From: UMGS1668 sp035447605 | GTDB lineage: Bacteria > Bacillota > Clostridia > Oscillospirales > Ruminococcaceae | DNA: 61,468 nt | Direction: 5' to 3' | Assembly: GCA_035447605.1 (NCBI GenBank) | Contig: DAOTHJ010000012.1 | Location: 1 to 61,468, forward strand | Shown here: piece by piece, positions 35,400 to 47,432 of the stretch | Layout: each line of letters starts with the position of its first letter | Position numbering within the stretch: position 1 is the stretch's first letter | The notes under the pieces: model-generated | What the model was told of the DNA's origin: nothing | Database searches by the model: none | Seen by the model: the letters and a program-made list of their open reading frames with translations, nothing else | Made by a program: the position numbers and the translations under genes

Positions 35400-36192
35400 G
35401 GGTGATCTCCTTTTCGGGCGCGGGTTCCGCAACGGGTGCGGGTTCCGCCGTATTTTTCTCGGAGCTGCGCGGCTCCGGATTGATCTCTTCCTTGACAATC
35501 TCTCCGTCGATGATGGTGAGAATGCGGTTTGCATAGGCGGCGATATCCTTATCATGGGTCACGAGCACCATCGTGCTGTTGTTTTCACGGCAGGTATCCA
35601 CCATAATCCCCATGACCTCCGCCGTCGTTTTGCTGTCGAGGTTGCCGGTCGGCTCGTCGGCGAAGACGATCTGTGGCTTCGTGACAAACGCGCGGGCAAT
35701 GCCGACACGCTGCTGCTGGCCGCCGCTCATCTCGGAGGGCTTGTGCTTCATGCGGTCCTTGAGCCCGACGCGCTCGAGCATCTTGATGGCAAGGTGCTTG
35801 CGCTTCGCCGGAGCGACGCCTCGGAATTCCAGCGGCAGAGAGACGTTTTCCAGCGCGGTCATCGAAGGAATCAGATCGTAGGACTGAAAGACGAAGCCGA
35901 TATGCTTCTGCCGGAAGACGGCGAGCTGTGCTTCGCTCATCTTGCTGATATTCTTGTCGAAAATCGTAACGCTGCCTCTCGTGGGCTTTTCAAGGCCGGC
36001 AAGCTGGTTGAGCAGCGTCGATTTTCCGGAACCGGAAGTGCCGAGGATACAGCAGATCTCCCCCCTGCGGATATCGACATCGATCTTTTTCAGGGCGACG
36101 ACCTTTTCCTCACCAATCCGGTAGACTTTCCGCAGGCTGCGGACTCTTACCGCGATCTCGTTCTCTGCGGGATGTTCCTTTGTGAGTTCCAA
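35389..36192 (-). CDS. MacB/LolD-type ABC transporter ATP-binding protein
   Basis: The 267-residue ATPase has Walker A CCILGTSGSGKSTLLNQLAG, the Q-loop, the signature MSGGQQQRVGIARAF, Walker B IVFADEPTGNLDS and the switch histidine VLVTHDKD. The subfamily features fit MacB/LolD exporters. It carries an unusual proline/glutamate-rich tail after residue 240. The start is TTG at 36192 behind AAGGAAAG. Its end overlaps the next gene by 11 bp, which indicates coupling in one operon. Confidence 0.93.
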   Translation of the reverse strand: MELTKEHPAENEIAVRVRSLRKVYRIGEEKVVALKKIDVDIRRGEICCILGTSGSGKSTLLNQLAGLEKPTRGSVTIFDKNISKMSEAQLAVFRQKHIGFVFQSYDLIPSMTALENVSLPLEFRGVAPAKRKHLAIKMLERVGLKDRMKHKPSEMSGGQQQRVGIARAFVTKPQIVFADEPTGNLDSKTTAEVMGIMVDTCRENNSTMVLVTHDKDIAAYANRILTIIDGEIVKEEINPEPRSSEKNTAEPAPVAEPAPEKEITHEN

Positions 36193-36330
36193 ATCTCTTT
36201 CCTTACCTCCTCCGGAACGGCTAATTCCGGGTATTGTCCGGGATTCCCCCGCCGTTTCAATGGAAATCCCGTTTTTTCAGCTTCCTCGGTGACCGCACGA
36301 GGCGGACACGGCGAAAAACGTATGGCCTTC

Positions 36331-36359
36331 ATTATATCACAAATTACTCATAATACCAA
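36331..36359 (-). promoter_or_regulatory. Promoter of the ABC exporter operon
   Basis: On the minus strand TTGGTA (36359-36354), a 17-bp spacer and TATAAT (36336-36331), leaving a leader of about 130 bp. Confidence 0.75.
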
Positions 36360-36605
36360 CATCTTCCACCGTCGCGGCTCTTGTCCGTTTTTGCGGCAAA
36401 CGGACCCGCCTGCCGGAAGTGCCGATCCTTCCGATTCTATGAGATTCCGGCCGAATGATGCGGCGGTTCCTGCCGGCTTTTTTCTTTTCCGCAAAAAAAT
36501 CTTCCGGGCCTCCCCGGAAAAAAAGAACAGTGTTGTTTTTGTGTGTTTCTTCTAAAGATAATGTGACGATTTCCGCCGTTTTTCCTGCGGCAATTTATAA
36601 AAAAA
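36360..36605. other. Intergenic region with one hairpin
   Basis: Upstream of the ABC operon. GTCCGTTT (36383-36390) pairs with AAACGGAC (36398-36405). No gene is recognised. Confidence 0.4.
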
Positions 36606-36628
36606 TCCCCGGGCAAAAATCCCGGGGA
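36606..36628 (-). terminator. Terminator after the lipoprotein gene
   Basis: TCCCCGGG (36606-36613) pairs with CCCGGGGA (36621-36628), followed on the minus strand by TTTTTTT. Confidence 0.88.
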
Positions 36629-36651
36629 AGCATGAAGTTTTTTTGTCTGGG

Positions 36652-37008
36652 TCAGTCCTCCGCCGCGGTCAGATGAATCTCATCCGCGTGGATCTGCGCC
36701 GGATAGCTCTCGGCGATCATGCCGTCATAGACGATGTCGATCTGCTGGCCCACCGTAAACTCCGGGCGGTCGATCTCCTCCCCGTCGGCGCCGAAATAGA
36801 GGAGGTCCTCATGCAGCGCGACGCGGATGCGGTCGGCGGAACTAAGCTCGGCGGAACCTTCGACCGGCGCGACTTCCAAGGAATCTTCATCCACAACATT
36901 GATGACGGCGGTGAGTGTGACGCGCTCTTCCTCTGTCTCTTCCCCGGTGCAGGAGCCGAACATGACGACCGACAGAACCGCAAACAGCACGGCAAGTATC
37001 TTTTTCAT
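36652..37008 (-). CDS. Small lipoprotein, DUF3221-like
   Basis: The product (118 residues) has a lipoprotein signal peptide (MKKILAVLFAVLSVVMFGSC) with the lipid-modified Cys20, followed by an acidic linker and a small beta domain. The end, VGQQIDIVYDGMIAESYPAQ, resembles DUF3221/YobA-type extracellular proteins. The function is unknown. The ATG at 37008 follows GGAGAG. It is the last gene of a minus-strand group. Confidence 0.8.
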   Translation of the reverse strand: MKKILAVLFAVLSVVMFGSCTGEETEEERVTLTAVINVVDEDSLEVAPVEGSAELSSADRIRVALHEDLLYFGADGEEIDRPEFTVGQQIDIVYDGMIAESYPAQIHADEIHLTAAED

Positions 37009-37150
37009 CGAATTCTCTCCTTTGACTTTGGTTTCAGTAAGAAAGTGCAAAGAAACGGCAAAAATCCTGCGGCAGACACTCCTGTTTTTTTTAACAGGCG
37101 GAAAACGACCGCGCGTTCTGTATAATTCCCCCCGGTTTCTGCTTTTTGTA

Positions 37151-37591
37151 TTATTTTTTGATCTGTTCCGCGGCGGCCGCGATATCCTTTTCGACCAAGG
37201 GACGCATCGTATTCTTATATTGCGAAAGATCCGCCGTCTCCAGCGCCCGGAGGATTTTCTCCTTCAGCTCCGGCTTCGATGCCGCGAGCTCCGGAAGCGC
37301 CTGGATGAACTGCCGTGACGTGATGGGCTTTTCATCCACGATATGCGCGAGGTACCGGTCGATCAGGGCGTTGATCTTGCCGGAGGCATCCCATTTGGCG
37401 TTGGCCGCAATCAGCAGGAGCGCACGCGTCCGGGCGTAGGAATTTTTGCTGTCTATCATCTCCGCAAAGTGATCCATGTAAGCATAGACCGTGTCCGACT
37501 GTCTGCTCTCCGCAAGCAAATCTGTGAAGGCCTCATAACCGGCATACTGGTCTTTCCCCGTCAGCAGATCGATTTTTTCTTCGAGTTCCAT
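37151..37591 (-). CDS. HEAT-like helical-repeat protein of unknown function
   Basis: The 146-residue product is all-helical, with repeating pairs such as YAYMDHFAEMIDSKNSYART, then RALLLIAANAKWD, and ITSRQFIQALPELAASKPEL. This pattern fits a HEAT/ARM-like solenoid that binds other proteins. No catalytic motif is seen. GGAGGAAG precedes the ATG. A small family of this form is known in Clostridia, but its function is not established. Confidence 0.7.
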   Translation of the reverse strand: MELEEKIDLLTGKDQYAGYEAFTDLLAESRQSDTVYAYMDHFAEMIDSKNSYARTRALLLIAANAKWDASGKINALIDRYLAHIVDEKPITSRQFIQALPELAASKPELKEKILRALETADLSQYKNTMRPLVEKDIAAAAEQIKK

Positions 37592-37766
37592 GGTTGTCTT
37601 CCTCCGTTTCTGCTCCGTACCCCACCGACCGTTTCCCCCTGACGCGGGAAGCGGCGGCCGGTGGATTTTCGGTCACATTTTTTATTGTTTCTTATGCTCA
37701 TGCGTTTTTCCGATATCTTTACGGCTTATCCGGGCCGTTTTTTATTATAAAGAGGTTTCTCCGCGC

Positions 37767-38723
37767 TTACTCCTGCGGCGCGTTCCGGTCCGTCTCCTCC
37801 GTCGAGGAATCTTCTGTTGGGAAAAGCTCCTCCGGCCCCGCAGACTGATCTCCCGTCGGGAAAAGCTCCTCCGGCTCGTAGGTCTGTTCGTTCTCTTCCG
37901 GGAGCGGGCCTTCCTCCGGCCCATAGATCCGCGCCTCTTCTTCCGAGGAATCCGCCTCTTTCTCTTTCATCGCCCGATAGGCCTGAAGCGCAATCAGCGC
38001 AATGCCCACGGTCATCAAAAAGACGCCGAGCTCGATCACCATGATGCTGCCGATCACGCCGACGGAGTACAGCACGGCGAAGCAATCCACCAGCGCATGG
38101 AACAGAACCGCCAGCAGCCAGTCCCCGACCCGGTGCTCCCGGACCGCGCGGAAGACGAGGACGGAAAGCGCGATGTGCAGCGCAATGGCCGTCACGCGCT
38201 CCAGCCCGCCGACCAGATAAAGGCTCGGTGCGGTTGCCCGGAAGGTGGAGATCAGGGCCGCCGCGGTGTCGCTGCCTACGGCCGCCGTAAGCCCGGATTC
38301 TCCCTGTGTCGCCAGCAGGATCACCAGCGCCAGATTGGAGAGCATGGCGGCACCGGTGACCAGGATCGCCTCAATTCCGCCGTGGCCGATGCCGTAGGTG
38401 ATCGACGTCTCGCAGCCGCGGTATTTTTTCAGCAGAAAACGAAAGGCGAACCAGCGGCCGGTCTCTTCAAAAATGCCCGCCGCAAAGCCGGCATAAAGGA
38501 CATAGGCCACCACATTCCCCGTGACCGCCGGCATTTTCAGAACTACGCTGTGCAGCAATTGTTCCAGCACCAGCGCAAAGAGAATAAACGTCGCTGCGCC
38601 GATCACGGCCGGAAACAGGCTGGCATGCGTTTTCTTTCTCCAAAAAACGAGCAGCGCAACCGGCAGCCCGATGGAGATCAGAGCGGAAACCGAGATGCAG
38701 AGAATCATAGATGGGTAGTTCAT
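37767..38723 (-). CDS. YhfC-type intramembrane metalloprotease with acidic tail
   Basis: The 318-residue product has about seven membrane segments and conserved motifs of the YhfC/PrsW-like group: AGIFEETGRWFAFR (Glu-Glu pair), YGIGHGGIEAILV (His) and VLFHALVDCFAV (His). These likely bind catalytic zinc in the membrane. The substrate is unknown; PrsW relatives cut anti-sigma factors. The last ~80 residues are cytoplasmic-looking and very acidic, with a near repeat (PEELFPTGDQS and PEELFPTEDSS). GGAGG precedes the ATG. Confidence 0.85.
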   Translation of the reverse strand: MNYPSMILCISVSALISIGLPVALLVFWRKKTHASLFPAVIGAATFILFALVLEQLLHSVVLKMPAVTGNVVAYVLYAGFAAGIFEETGRWFAFRFLLKKYRGCETSITYGIGHGGIEAILVTGAAMLSNLALVILLATQGESGLTAAVGSDTAAALISTFRATAPSLYLVGGLERVTAIALHIALSVLVFRAVREHRVGDWLLAVLFHALVDCFAVLYSVGVIGSIMVIELGVFLMTVGIALIALQAYRAMKEKEADSSEEEARIYGPEEGPLPEENEQTYEPEELFPTGDQSAGPEELFPTEDSSTEETDRNAPQE

Positions 38724-38793
38724 AAAAGCCTCCTGTCAGGCTGTCCGGCAAAACCGGCAGCGGATTGGGCGGAGAGAACATCGGGTCTGTTTT

Positions 38794-39465
38794 TCATTCC
38801 CCGCCAAAGAGAAATTGTTCGAGCGCTTCCTCCGAAGCAAAATAATACTTGCCGGCCTTATGCATGGAATCCCGGATCTCCGGGACCTCGTATGCCCATC
38901 CGGCCGCGGCGAATTCCACGCCGCAGGAACAGGCCATCTCCGCGCCGGATTTCTGGTCGTCCACCACCAGCAGCTCCGAGGGCTGAAGCCGGAGCCGCCG
39001 CATGATATCCTCGAGCGGAAACGGCGACGGTTTTTTCTGTTCCTCCGGCAGCTCCCATCCATAGACGAGATCCGGCTCCGGCAGGCCGTTCTCCCGGTAA
39101 TCCCGCAAAATATTGCAGCCGACCGAATAGGAGGCGACACAGATAAAACCGCCCGCCGCCTTCTGGTGCTCAATGACGCGGCGCATCGCCGGATAGGCCT
39201 CCGGGATATGCGCCTGCACATAGTCCTGCCAGATCCGATATTCCAGCTCAAGCTCCCGTTCCGTCAGGCACAGCACATCGCGATAATAGACCGGAAGCCC
39301 CGGGTGAAAATTGATCCGGTAATAATCCTCCAGCGTCATGGTGATGCCCGGGCGCAAGACCTCCATGGCTTTGAGAAAAGCCGGATAATGGATCTCCCGC
39401 GTGCTGTCCATCACGGTGTCGTCGTGATCAAATACCAGACATGGGTATCGCAGACGGTCCGCCAT
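38794..39465 (-). CDS. HAD-family hydrolase
   Basis: The 223-residue product has HAD motif I as CLVFDHDDTVMDSTRE (first Asp is the nucleophile; D-x-D-D-T), a helical cap, a serine in VASYSVGCN and motif IV LLVVDDQKSGAEMA. The Tyr/His-rich cap (YYRINFHPGLPVYYRDVL) is unusual and may define the substrate. The ATG is preceded by GGAGCG. It is the first of four minus-strand genes. Confidence 0.82.
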   Translation of the reverse strand: MADRLRYPCLVFDHDDTVMDSTREIHYPAFLKAMEVLRPGITMTLEDYYRINFHPGLPVYYRDVLCLTERELELEYRIWQDYVQAHIPEAYPAMRRVIEHQKAAGGFICVASYSVGCNILRDYRENGLPEPDLVYGWELPEEQKKPSPFPLEDIMRRLRLQPSELLVVDDQKSGAEMACSCGVEFAAAGWAYEVPEIRDSMHKAGKYYFASEEALEQFLFGGE

Positions 39466-39825
39466 CTGTTCGCTCCTTTCGCCGCGCAGAACGCTTTTCT
39501 TCCGGCCGGCCCGCAGAATACGCGGTTCTCCGGCCCCAAGGCGTTCGTTTTCTTTATCATAGAATATTATATCCCTCCGCGTAAAGATGCTTTATAAAAA
39601 AATATGCGCGGACAGGGTGTTTTCCCGCCTTCGCGTATGCTGACTTTAGCTGCATTTTTCTTCGTCCAAATAGATACTCCGCTGAAGAAACTTTCCAAAT
39701 TCTTTAGAAAATGGTGGAAATTTTGGCCTTCTGAACGCGCATTTCCGGGAGAGGCCGTTTCTTCTTCGGCTATTTTTTTGTTTATTTTGCACAAAAAAAA
39801 TGTTGAGAAATGTTTGGGGGAAATC
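39466..39825. other. AT-rich intergenic region
   Basis: Between divergent HAD and prfC genes. It is more AT-rich than its surroundings towards 39780-39860. No gene is recognised. Confidence 0.4.
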
Positions 39826-39854
39826 TTGCAAAACCTTTTTTCAGATGGTATAAT
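39826..39854 (+). promoter_or_regulatory. Promoter of prfC
   Basis: TTGCAA (39826-39831), a 17-bp spacer and TATAAT (39849-39854). Confidence 0.8.
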
Positions 39855-39886
39855 TTTGTTTTATATCGATTGTTGGAGGCGAAACC

Positions 39887-41467
39887 ATGCCCACCCTAAA
39901 AGAGGAGGTCTCTCGGCGCCGAACGTTTGCCATCATCTCCCACCCTGATGCCGGAAAGACGACGCTGACCGAGAAGTTTCTGCTCTACGGCGGCGCCATT
40001 GCGCAGGCCGGAGAGGTCAAGAGCCGGAAAGCAAAAGCCGCAGCTTCAGACTGGATGGAAATTGAGAAACAACGCGGGATCTCCGTTACATCTTCCGTTA
40101 TGCAGTTTCAGCACGACGGGTTCTGCATTAATATTCTTGATACCCCAGGACACCAGGATTTTTCTGAGGACACCTACCGCACCCTGACCGCCGCGGATTC
40201 CGCCGTGATGGTCATCGACGGAAGCAAAGGTGTGGAGCCCCAGACACGCAAGCTTTTTAAAGTCTGTGCGATGCGCCACATCCCGATTTTTACCTTTATC
40301 AACAAAATGGACCGCGAGGCCAAGGATCCTTTCGATCTCTGCGAGGAAGTGGAGCACGAACTTGGCATCGAGACCTGCCCGCTCAACTGGCCCATCGGCT
40401 CCGGAAAAGAGTTCCAGGGCGTCTACGACCGTGAGAAAAAGTGCATTCTGTTCTTTCAGGATGAGGGCCACGGAAACAAGGCTCCCATCATGGAAGTGGA
40501 GCTTGACGATCCGAAGGTCGGCACCATAATCGGCGAGAAGCGCTGGCATCAGCTCCAAGAGGACGTGGAGCTGCTCAGCGCGGGCCGCGAATTCAATCTG
40601 GACGAGGTTCGGGCCGGAAATCTCAGCCCGGTATTCTTCGGTTCCGCGCTGACGAATTTCGGCGTTGAGCCGTTCCTTGAGGCATTCCTCCGGATGACGA
40701 CGCCTCCTCTGCCGCGCGTTGCGGATTGCGGCGAGGTCGATGCCTTCTCCCCCGATTTTTCCGCCTTCGTTTTTAAAATTCAGGCAAATATGAACAAGGC
40801 CCACCGCGACCGCCTCGCTTTTATGCGGATCTGCTCCGGAAAATACGAGCGCGAGTCCGAGGTCTTCCATATGCAGAGCGGCAAAAAGATGCGCCTCTCC
40901 CAGCCGCAGCACATGATGGCCTCCGAGCGCGAGATCATCGACGAGGCCTATGCGGGCGATATTATCGGCGTTTTTGATCCCGGCATCTTCTCCATCGGCG
41001 ACACCGTCACCATTCCGGGCAGGCCTTTCCGCTATTCCGGAATTCCGACCTTTGAGCCGGAGCACTTCATGCGGGTGCGCCCGAAGGACACGATGAAGCG
41101 CAAACAGTTTATCAAAGGCACCGAGCAGATCGCGCAGGAAGGCGCCATTCAGATTTTCAAGACGCCGCACACCGGCATGGAGGAGGTCATTGTCGGCGTG
41201 GTCGGCACGCTGCAGTTCGAAGTGTTTCAGTACCGGATGCGAAACGAGTACGGCGTGGAACTTGTGATGACAAGTCTGCCCTATGAACACCTGCGGTTTA
41301 TTCTCTCCGGCCCTTCCGACCCGAAGGAGCTCATTCTCTCCGTCGGCGCGGATGTGCTCGAAGATTTTCGCGGACACAAGGTGCTGGTTTTCGGCGGGAT
41401 CTGGTCCCTTGATTATATGATGAAAAAGAATCCCAAGCTCGAGCTTGCGGAATCGCTGCCGGTATAA
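39887..41467 (+). CDS. prfC: Peptide chain release factor 3
   Basis: RF3 is a GTPase that recycles RF1/RF2 from the ribosome after termination. The 526-residue product has G1 ISHPDAGKTTLTEKFLLYGG, G2 RGISVTSSVMQF, G3 LDTPGHQDFSEDTYRTLTAA and G4 FINKMDRE, then domain II and the C-terminal domain with VGTLQFEVFQYRM. All are diagnostic, and the length is normal. TTGGAGG precedes the ATG. Confidence 0.97.
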   Translation: MPTLKEEVSRRRTFAIISHPDAGKTTLTEKFLLYGGAIAQAGEVKSRKAKAAASDWMEIEKQRGISVTSSVMQFQHDGFCINILDTPGHQDFSEDTYRTLTAADSAVMVIDGSKGVEPQTRKLFKVCAMRHIPIFTFINKMDREAKDPFDLCEEVEHELGIETCPLNWPIGSGKEFQGVYDREKKCILFFQDEGHGNKAPIMEVELDDPKVGTIIGEKRWHQLQEDVELLSAGREFNLDEVRAGNLSPVFFGSALTNFGVEPFLEAFLRMTTPPLPRVADCGEVDAFSPDFSAFVFKIQANMNKAHRDRLAFMRICSGKYERESEVFHMQSGKKMRLSQPQHMMASEREIIDEAYAGDIIGVFDPGIFSIGDTVTIPGRPFRYSGIPTFEPEHFMRVRPKDTMKRKQFIKGTEQIAQEGAIQIFKTPHTGMEEVIVGVVGTLQFEVFQYRMRNEYGVELVMTSLPYEHLRFILSGPSDPKELILSVGADVLEDFRGHKVLVFGGIWSLDYMMKKNPKLELAESLPV

Positions 41468-41518
41468 GGCGGCGGAAAGGATTTTTTTGCTCAATCTCAA
41501 AATCCGCAGGAAAAATTC

Positions 41519-41548
41519 TTGACGCGGCGGGTTTCTTTGTGGTATTCT
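41519..41548 (+). promoter_or_regulatory. Likely promoter of pyrG
   Basis: TTGACG (41519-41524), an 18-bp spacer and TATTCT (41543-41548). It would give a leader of about 285 nt. Confidence 0.6.
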
Positions 41549-41554
41549 TTCTTA

Positions 41555-41839
41555 TGATTTTGAATCTTTTTTATTGGTTTGGAGGCCTTCGATGCTGCGA
41601 ACACGAACCAAACCGAACACGGGAACTTTTGCGGGATGTATCGGAAACATCCCGTCTGTGACTGTCACTCTTCATCAGACGGCAACGCGCCCACACAAAA
41701 CGGCGTTGCCGCCTTTTCTTTTAGGCAATTTCACAGATTCGCATGCGGGAACGGACTCCTGCCCGGACGGGTAGCTCTTTTTGAAAGAATCCGAAGAGCG
41801 ATATGATTCTGAAAACAAACCGAAAGTGGGGATTTTCAT
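41555..41839 (+). promoter_or_regulatory. pyrG leader with attenuator-like alternative hairpins
   Basis: Three hairpins overlap. A: CGGGATGT (41632-41639) with ACATCCCG (41647-41654). B: CCGTCTG (41652-41658) with CAGACGG (41676-41682). C: GGCAACGC (41681-41688) with GCGTTGCC (41703-41710), followed by CCTTTTCTTTT. C looks like an intrinsic terminator; A excludes B, and B excludes C. This layout suggests attenuation of pyrG. In Bacillus, pyrG is attenuated by reiterative transcription at a GGGC start; no such start is obvious here, so the trigger may differ. Confidence 0.6.
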
Positions 41840-43453
<1,614 letters not shown>

Positions 43454-43640
43454 CCGGTCACCGGCACAGAACTTCTACAAAAACGGGGCAAAGGTCAGAA
43501 AGAAAAGCGGGCGCATCCCGGCTGCCGAAAGAAGGATTCCGGGGGCGTCCCTTTCCATATCCTCCGATATGTCCCGCGTATAAAATTTTATTTTGAAAAA
43601 GCAAAGACGGGTACCGTTTTTGCCCGACAGGAGGGATCGT

Positions 43641-45734
<2,094 letters not shown>

Positions 45735-46036
45735 TCAGAGGATTCGGCCGTTTCCCCCACGGGGCAAGCAAATCTCCGGGCCCGGCCACGCTTCGGGAAG
45801 GAGGTTTTCCCTTTTCCCGCATCTCCCTGCAAAAAACCTCCCTCAAAATAGTATCTCCCGACGCTTTTTGCCTGCGGTAGATACTCAAATATACTCCTGC
45901 GTTTTTCCTTCGGCAGGCAAATCTCCGGGCCCGGCCACGCTTCGGGAAAGAGATTTCCCCTTCTCCTGCGCCTCCCCACAAAAGATCCCTCGTAAAAATA
46001 TCCTCTTCCGGTTGGCCTTTGCCCGCCGGAATAAAG
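45735..46036. other. Intergenic region with direct repeats
   Basis: Between glnN and the terminator at 46037. It is filled mainly by the 149-bp-period direct repeat; no gene is recognised. Confidence 0.5.
45765..46014. repeat. ~95-bp direct repeat, two copies at 149-bp offset
   Basis: Copy 1 (45765-45868) and copy 2 (45914-46014) share AAATCTCCGGGCCCGGCCAC and the following GCTTCGGGAA block, then decay gradually (ATCTCCCTGC versus GCGCCTCCCC, and ACCTCCCTC versus GATCCCTCG). The palindrome CCGGGCCCGG occurs at 45776-45785 and 45925-45934. It is not the same family as the 125-bp or 60-bp repeats. The function is unknown. Confidence 0.8.
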
Positions 46037-46069
46037 AAGCCTTCCGCAAAAAACGCGGAAGGCTTTTTA
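46037..46069. terminator. Terminator, bidirectional
   Basis: Perfect 11-bp stem AAGCCTTCCGC (46037-46047) with GCGGAAGGCTT (46055-46065), T-rich on both sides. It fits the end of the minus-strand cheR-cheB transcript and of the plus-strand glnN transcript. Confidence 0.88.
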
Positions 46070-46083
46070 AATATGCTCACGGG

Positions 46084-46306
46084 TCATTTTCCGAAAAGGT
46101 TGGTGATGCCGCCCCATATCTTCACAAACGGCGGCTTTGCCCCAGAATCTTACGGAAGTTTTCGCGGCCCCGGATTCTTCCGTCTCCTCTTCCTCTCCGG
46201 TTTTGATCTCCTCGCTGCGGAGCAAAAACTGAACGGTGGCGGGTTCCTCGGGGTTCTTCAGGGATTGATGGGAGAAATCGTTCATAACCTTGTCTATAAC
46301 CTTCAT
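46084..46306 (-). pseudogene. Small unknown gene after cheB, probably frameshifted
   Basis: From ATG at 46306 the frame reads MKVIDKVMNDFSHQSLKNPE and on through FLLRSEEIKTGEEEE, which looks like a real protein, but the reading becomes odd after SVRFW. Adding one base at a four-G run (46143-46140) would join it to GAKPPFVKIWGGITNLFGK and a stop at 46086-46084. That is a plausible natural C-terminus, just before the terminator. The upstream sequence back to the cheB stop is also open in this frame (FIKTGWHRKIIPVSRDKRHL) but has no standard start codon or clear ribosome site. It may be a decayed gene or contain an indel error. Family not recognised. Confidence 0.4.
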
Positions 46307-46380
46307 CAGGTGGCGCTTATCCCGGCTGACGGGTATTATCTTTCTGTGCCAACCCGTTTTTATAAAATGGGTGAAGCGAT

Positions 46381-47406
46381 TTACAGCATGCTCATCAACA
46401 ATTCCGGGATTTCCTGCAGATCGGCCTGCCGTTCGACCGCGCCGATGGAATAGGCCATGCGCGGCATTCCATAGACCACCGAGGATTTTTCGTCCTGACC
46501 GATGGTTCTCGCTCCGGCCCTGCGCATCTGCAAAAGGCCCTTCGCTCCGTCGCTTCCCATGCCGGTGAGAATGACGCCAATGGCGTTTTTCCCGACCTGT
46601 TCGGCCACCGAGTTAAACAGAACATCCACCGATGGGCAGTGCCCGTTGACCCGTTCCCCGTTATAGCATTCGACCTTGTATCTGCCGCCTTCCTTCCGTA
46701 CGCTCATCTGCATGCTTCCAGGTGCAAGCAGCACGCGCCCGGGTTTGATGATATCCCCGCTCTTGGCTTCCTTGACCTCAAAAGCGGTTTGTGCATCCAG
46801 CCGCTGCGCAAAGAGGGTCGAAAATATTGGAGGAATATGCTGAACAATGACTATTCCCGGCATTTGGGCTGGCAGTTCTTTCAGGACGCTGTAGATTGCC
46901 TCCGTACCGCCGGTGGAGGCTCCTATTGCAATGACCATTCTCTCGTCGGGCCGCATTTCGGCGCCGATTTTTTCCCCTGACGGCGTCGATTTCATCTTGA
47001 GCTTCGCGACCGATGCGATCTTTATTTTATAAATAAGTTCCTTTATAAACTCCTCAGAGCTTTTGTTGGATTCATGAGAAGGCTTAACCACAAATTCCAC
47101 CGCTCCGGCATCCAGCGCATCCAGAACCGCTTCGCTCACGGTGCTCACTACGATCACCGGCAGGGCGTACTGAGGCAGCAGGCGCCGGACAAATTCGATC
47201 CCATCCATTTTGGGCATATTGATGTCGCATGTCATGACATCGGGCCTAAATTCGATAATTTTGTCGCGGGCGTCGAAGGCGTCGGCGCTCTTCGCCACCA
47301 CCTCAATCTTTGGATCCGAAGAGATGCCCTTCGCAATAAACTCCCGGAACACGAGGCTGTCGTCGACAACCAGCACTTTTATTTTTCCCGTGGCCGTCTC
47401 TGTCAT
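46381..47406 (-). CDS. cheB: Chemotaxis protein-glutamate methylesterase CheB
   Basis: CheB removes methyl groups from chemoreceptor glutamates (and deamidates glutamines) when phosphorylated. The 341-residue product has a receiver domain (KVLVVDDSLVF; phosphoacceptor Asp61 in MTCDINMPKMDG), a linker, and a methylesterase domain with Ser in IGASTGGTEAI, His in IVQHIPPIFS and Asp in LTGMGSDGAKG. All catalytic residues are kept. It follows cheR by 26 bp. No CheA, CheW, CheY or receptor is in the window, so partners lie elsewhere. Base composition is less GC-rich than the neighbours. Confidence 0.95.
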   Translation of the reverse strand: MTETATGKIKVLVVDDSLVFREFIAKGISSDPKIEVVAKSADAFDARDKIIEFRPDVMTCDINMPKMDGIEFVRRLLPQYALPVIVVSTVSEAVLDALDAGAVEFVVKPSHESNKSSEEFIKELIYKIKIASVAKLKMKSTPSGEKIGAEMRPDERMVIAIGASTGGTEAIYSVLKELPAQMPGIVIVQHIPPIFSTLFAQRLDAQTAFEVKEAKSGDIIKPGRVLLAPGSMQMSVRKEGGRYKVECYNGERVNGHCPSVDVLFNSVAEQVGKNAIGVILTGMGSDGAKGLLQMRRAGARTIGQDEKSSVVYGMPRMAYSIGAVERQADLQEIPELLMSML

Positions 47407-47432
47407 GATTTCATCTCCCCTATATTCTTATC

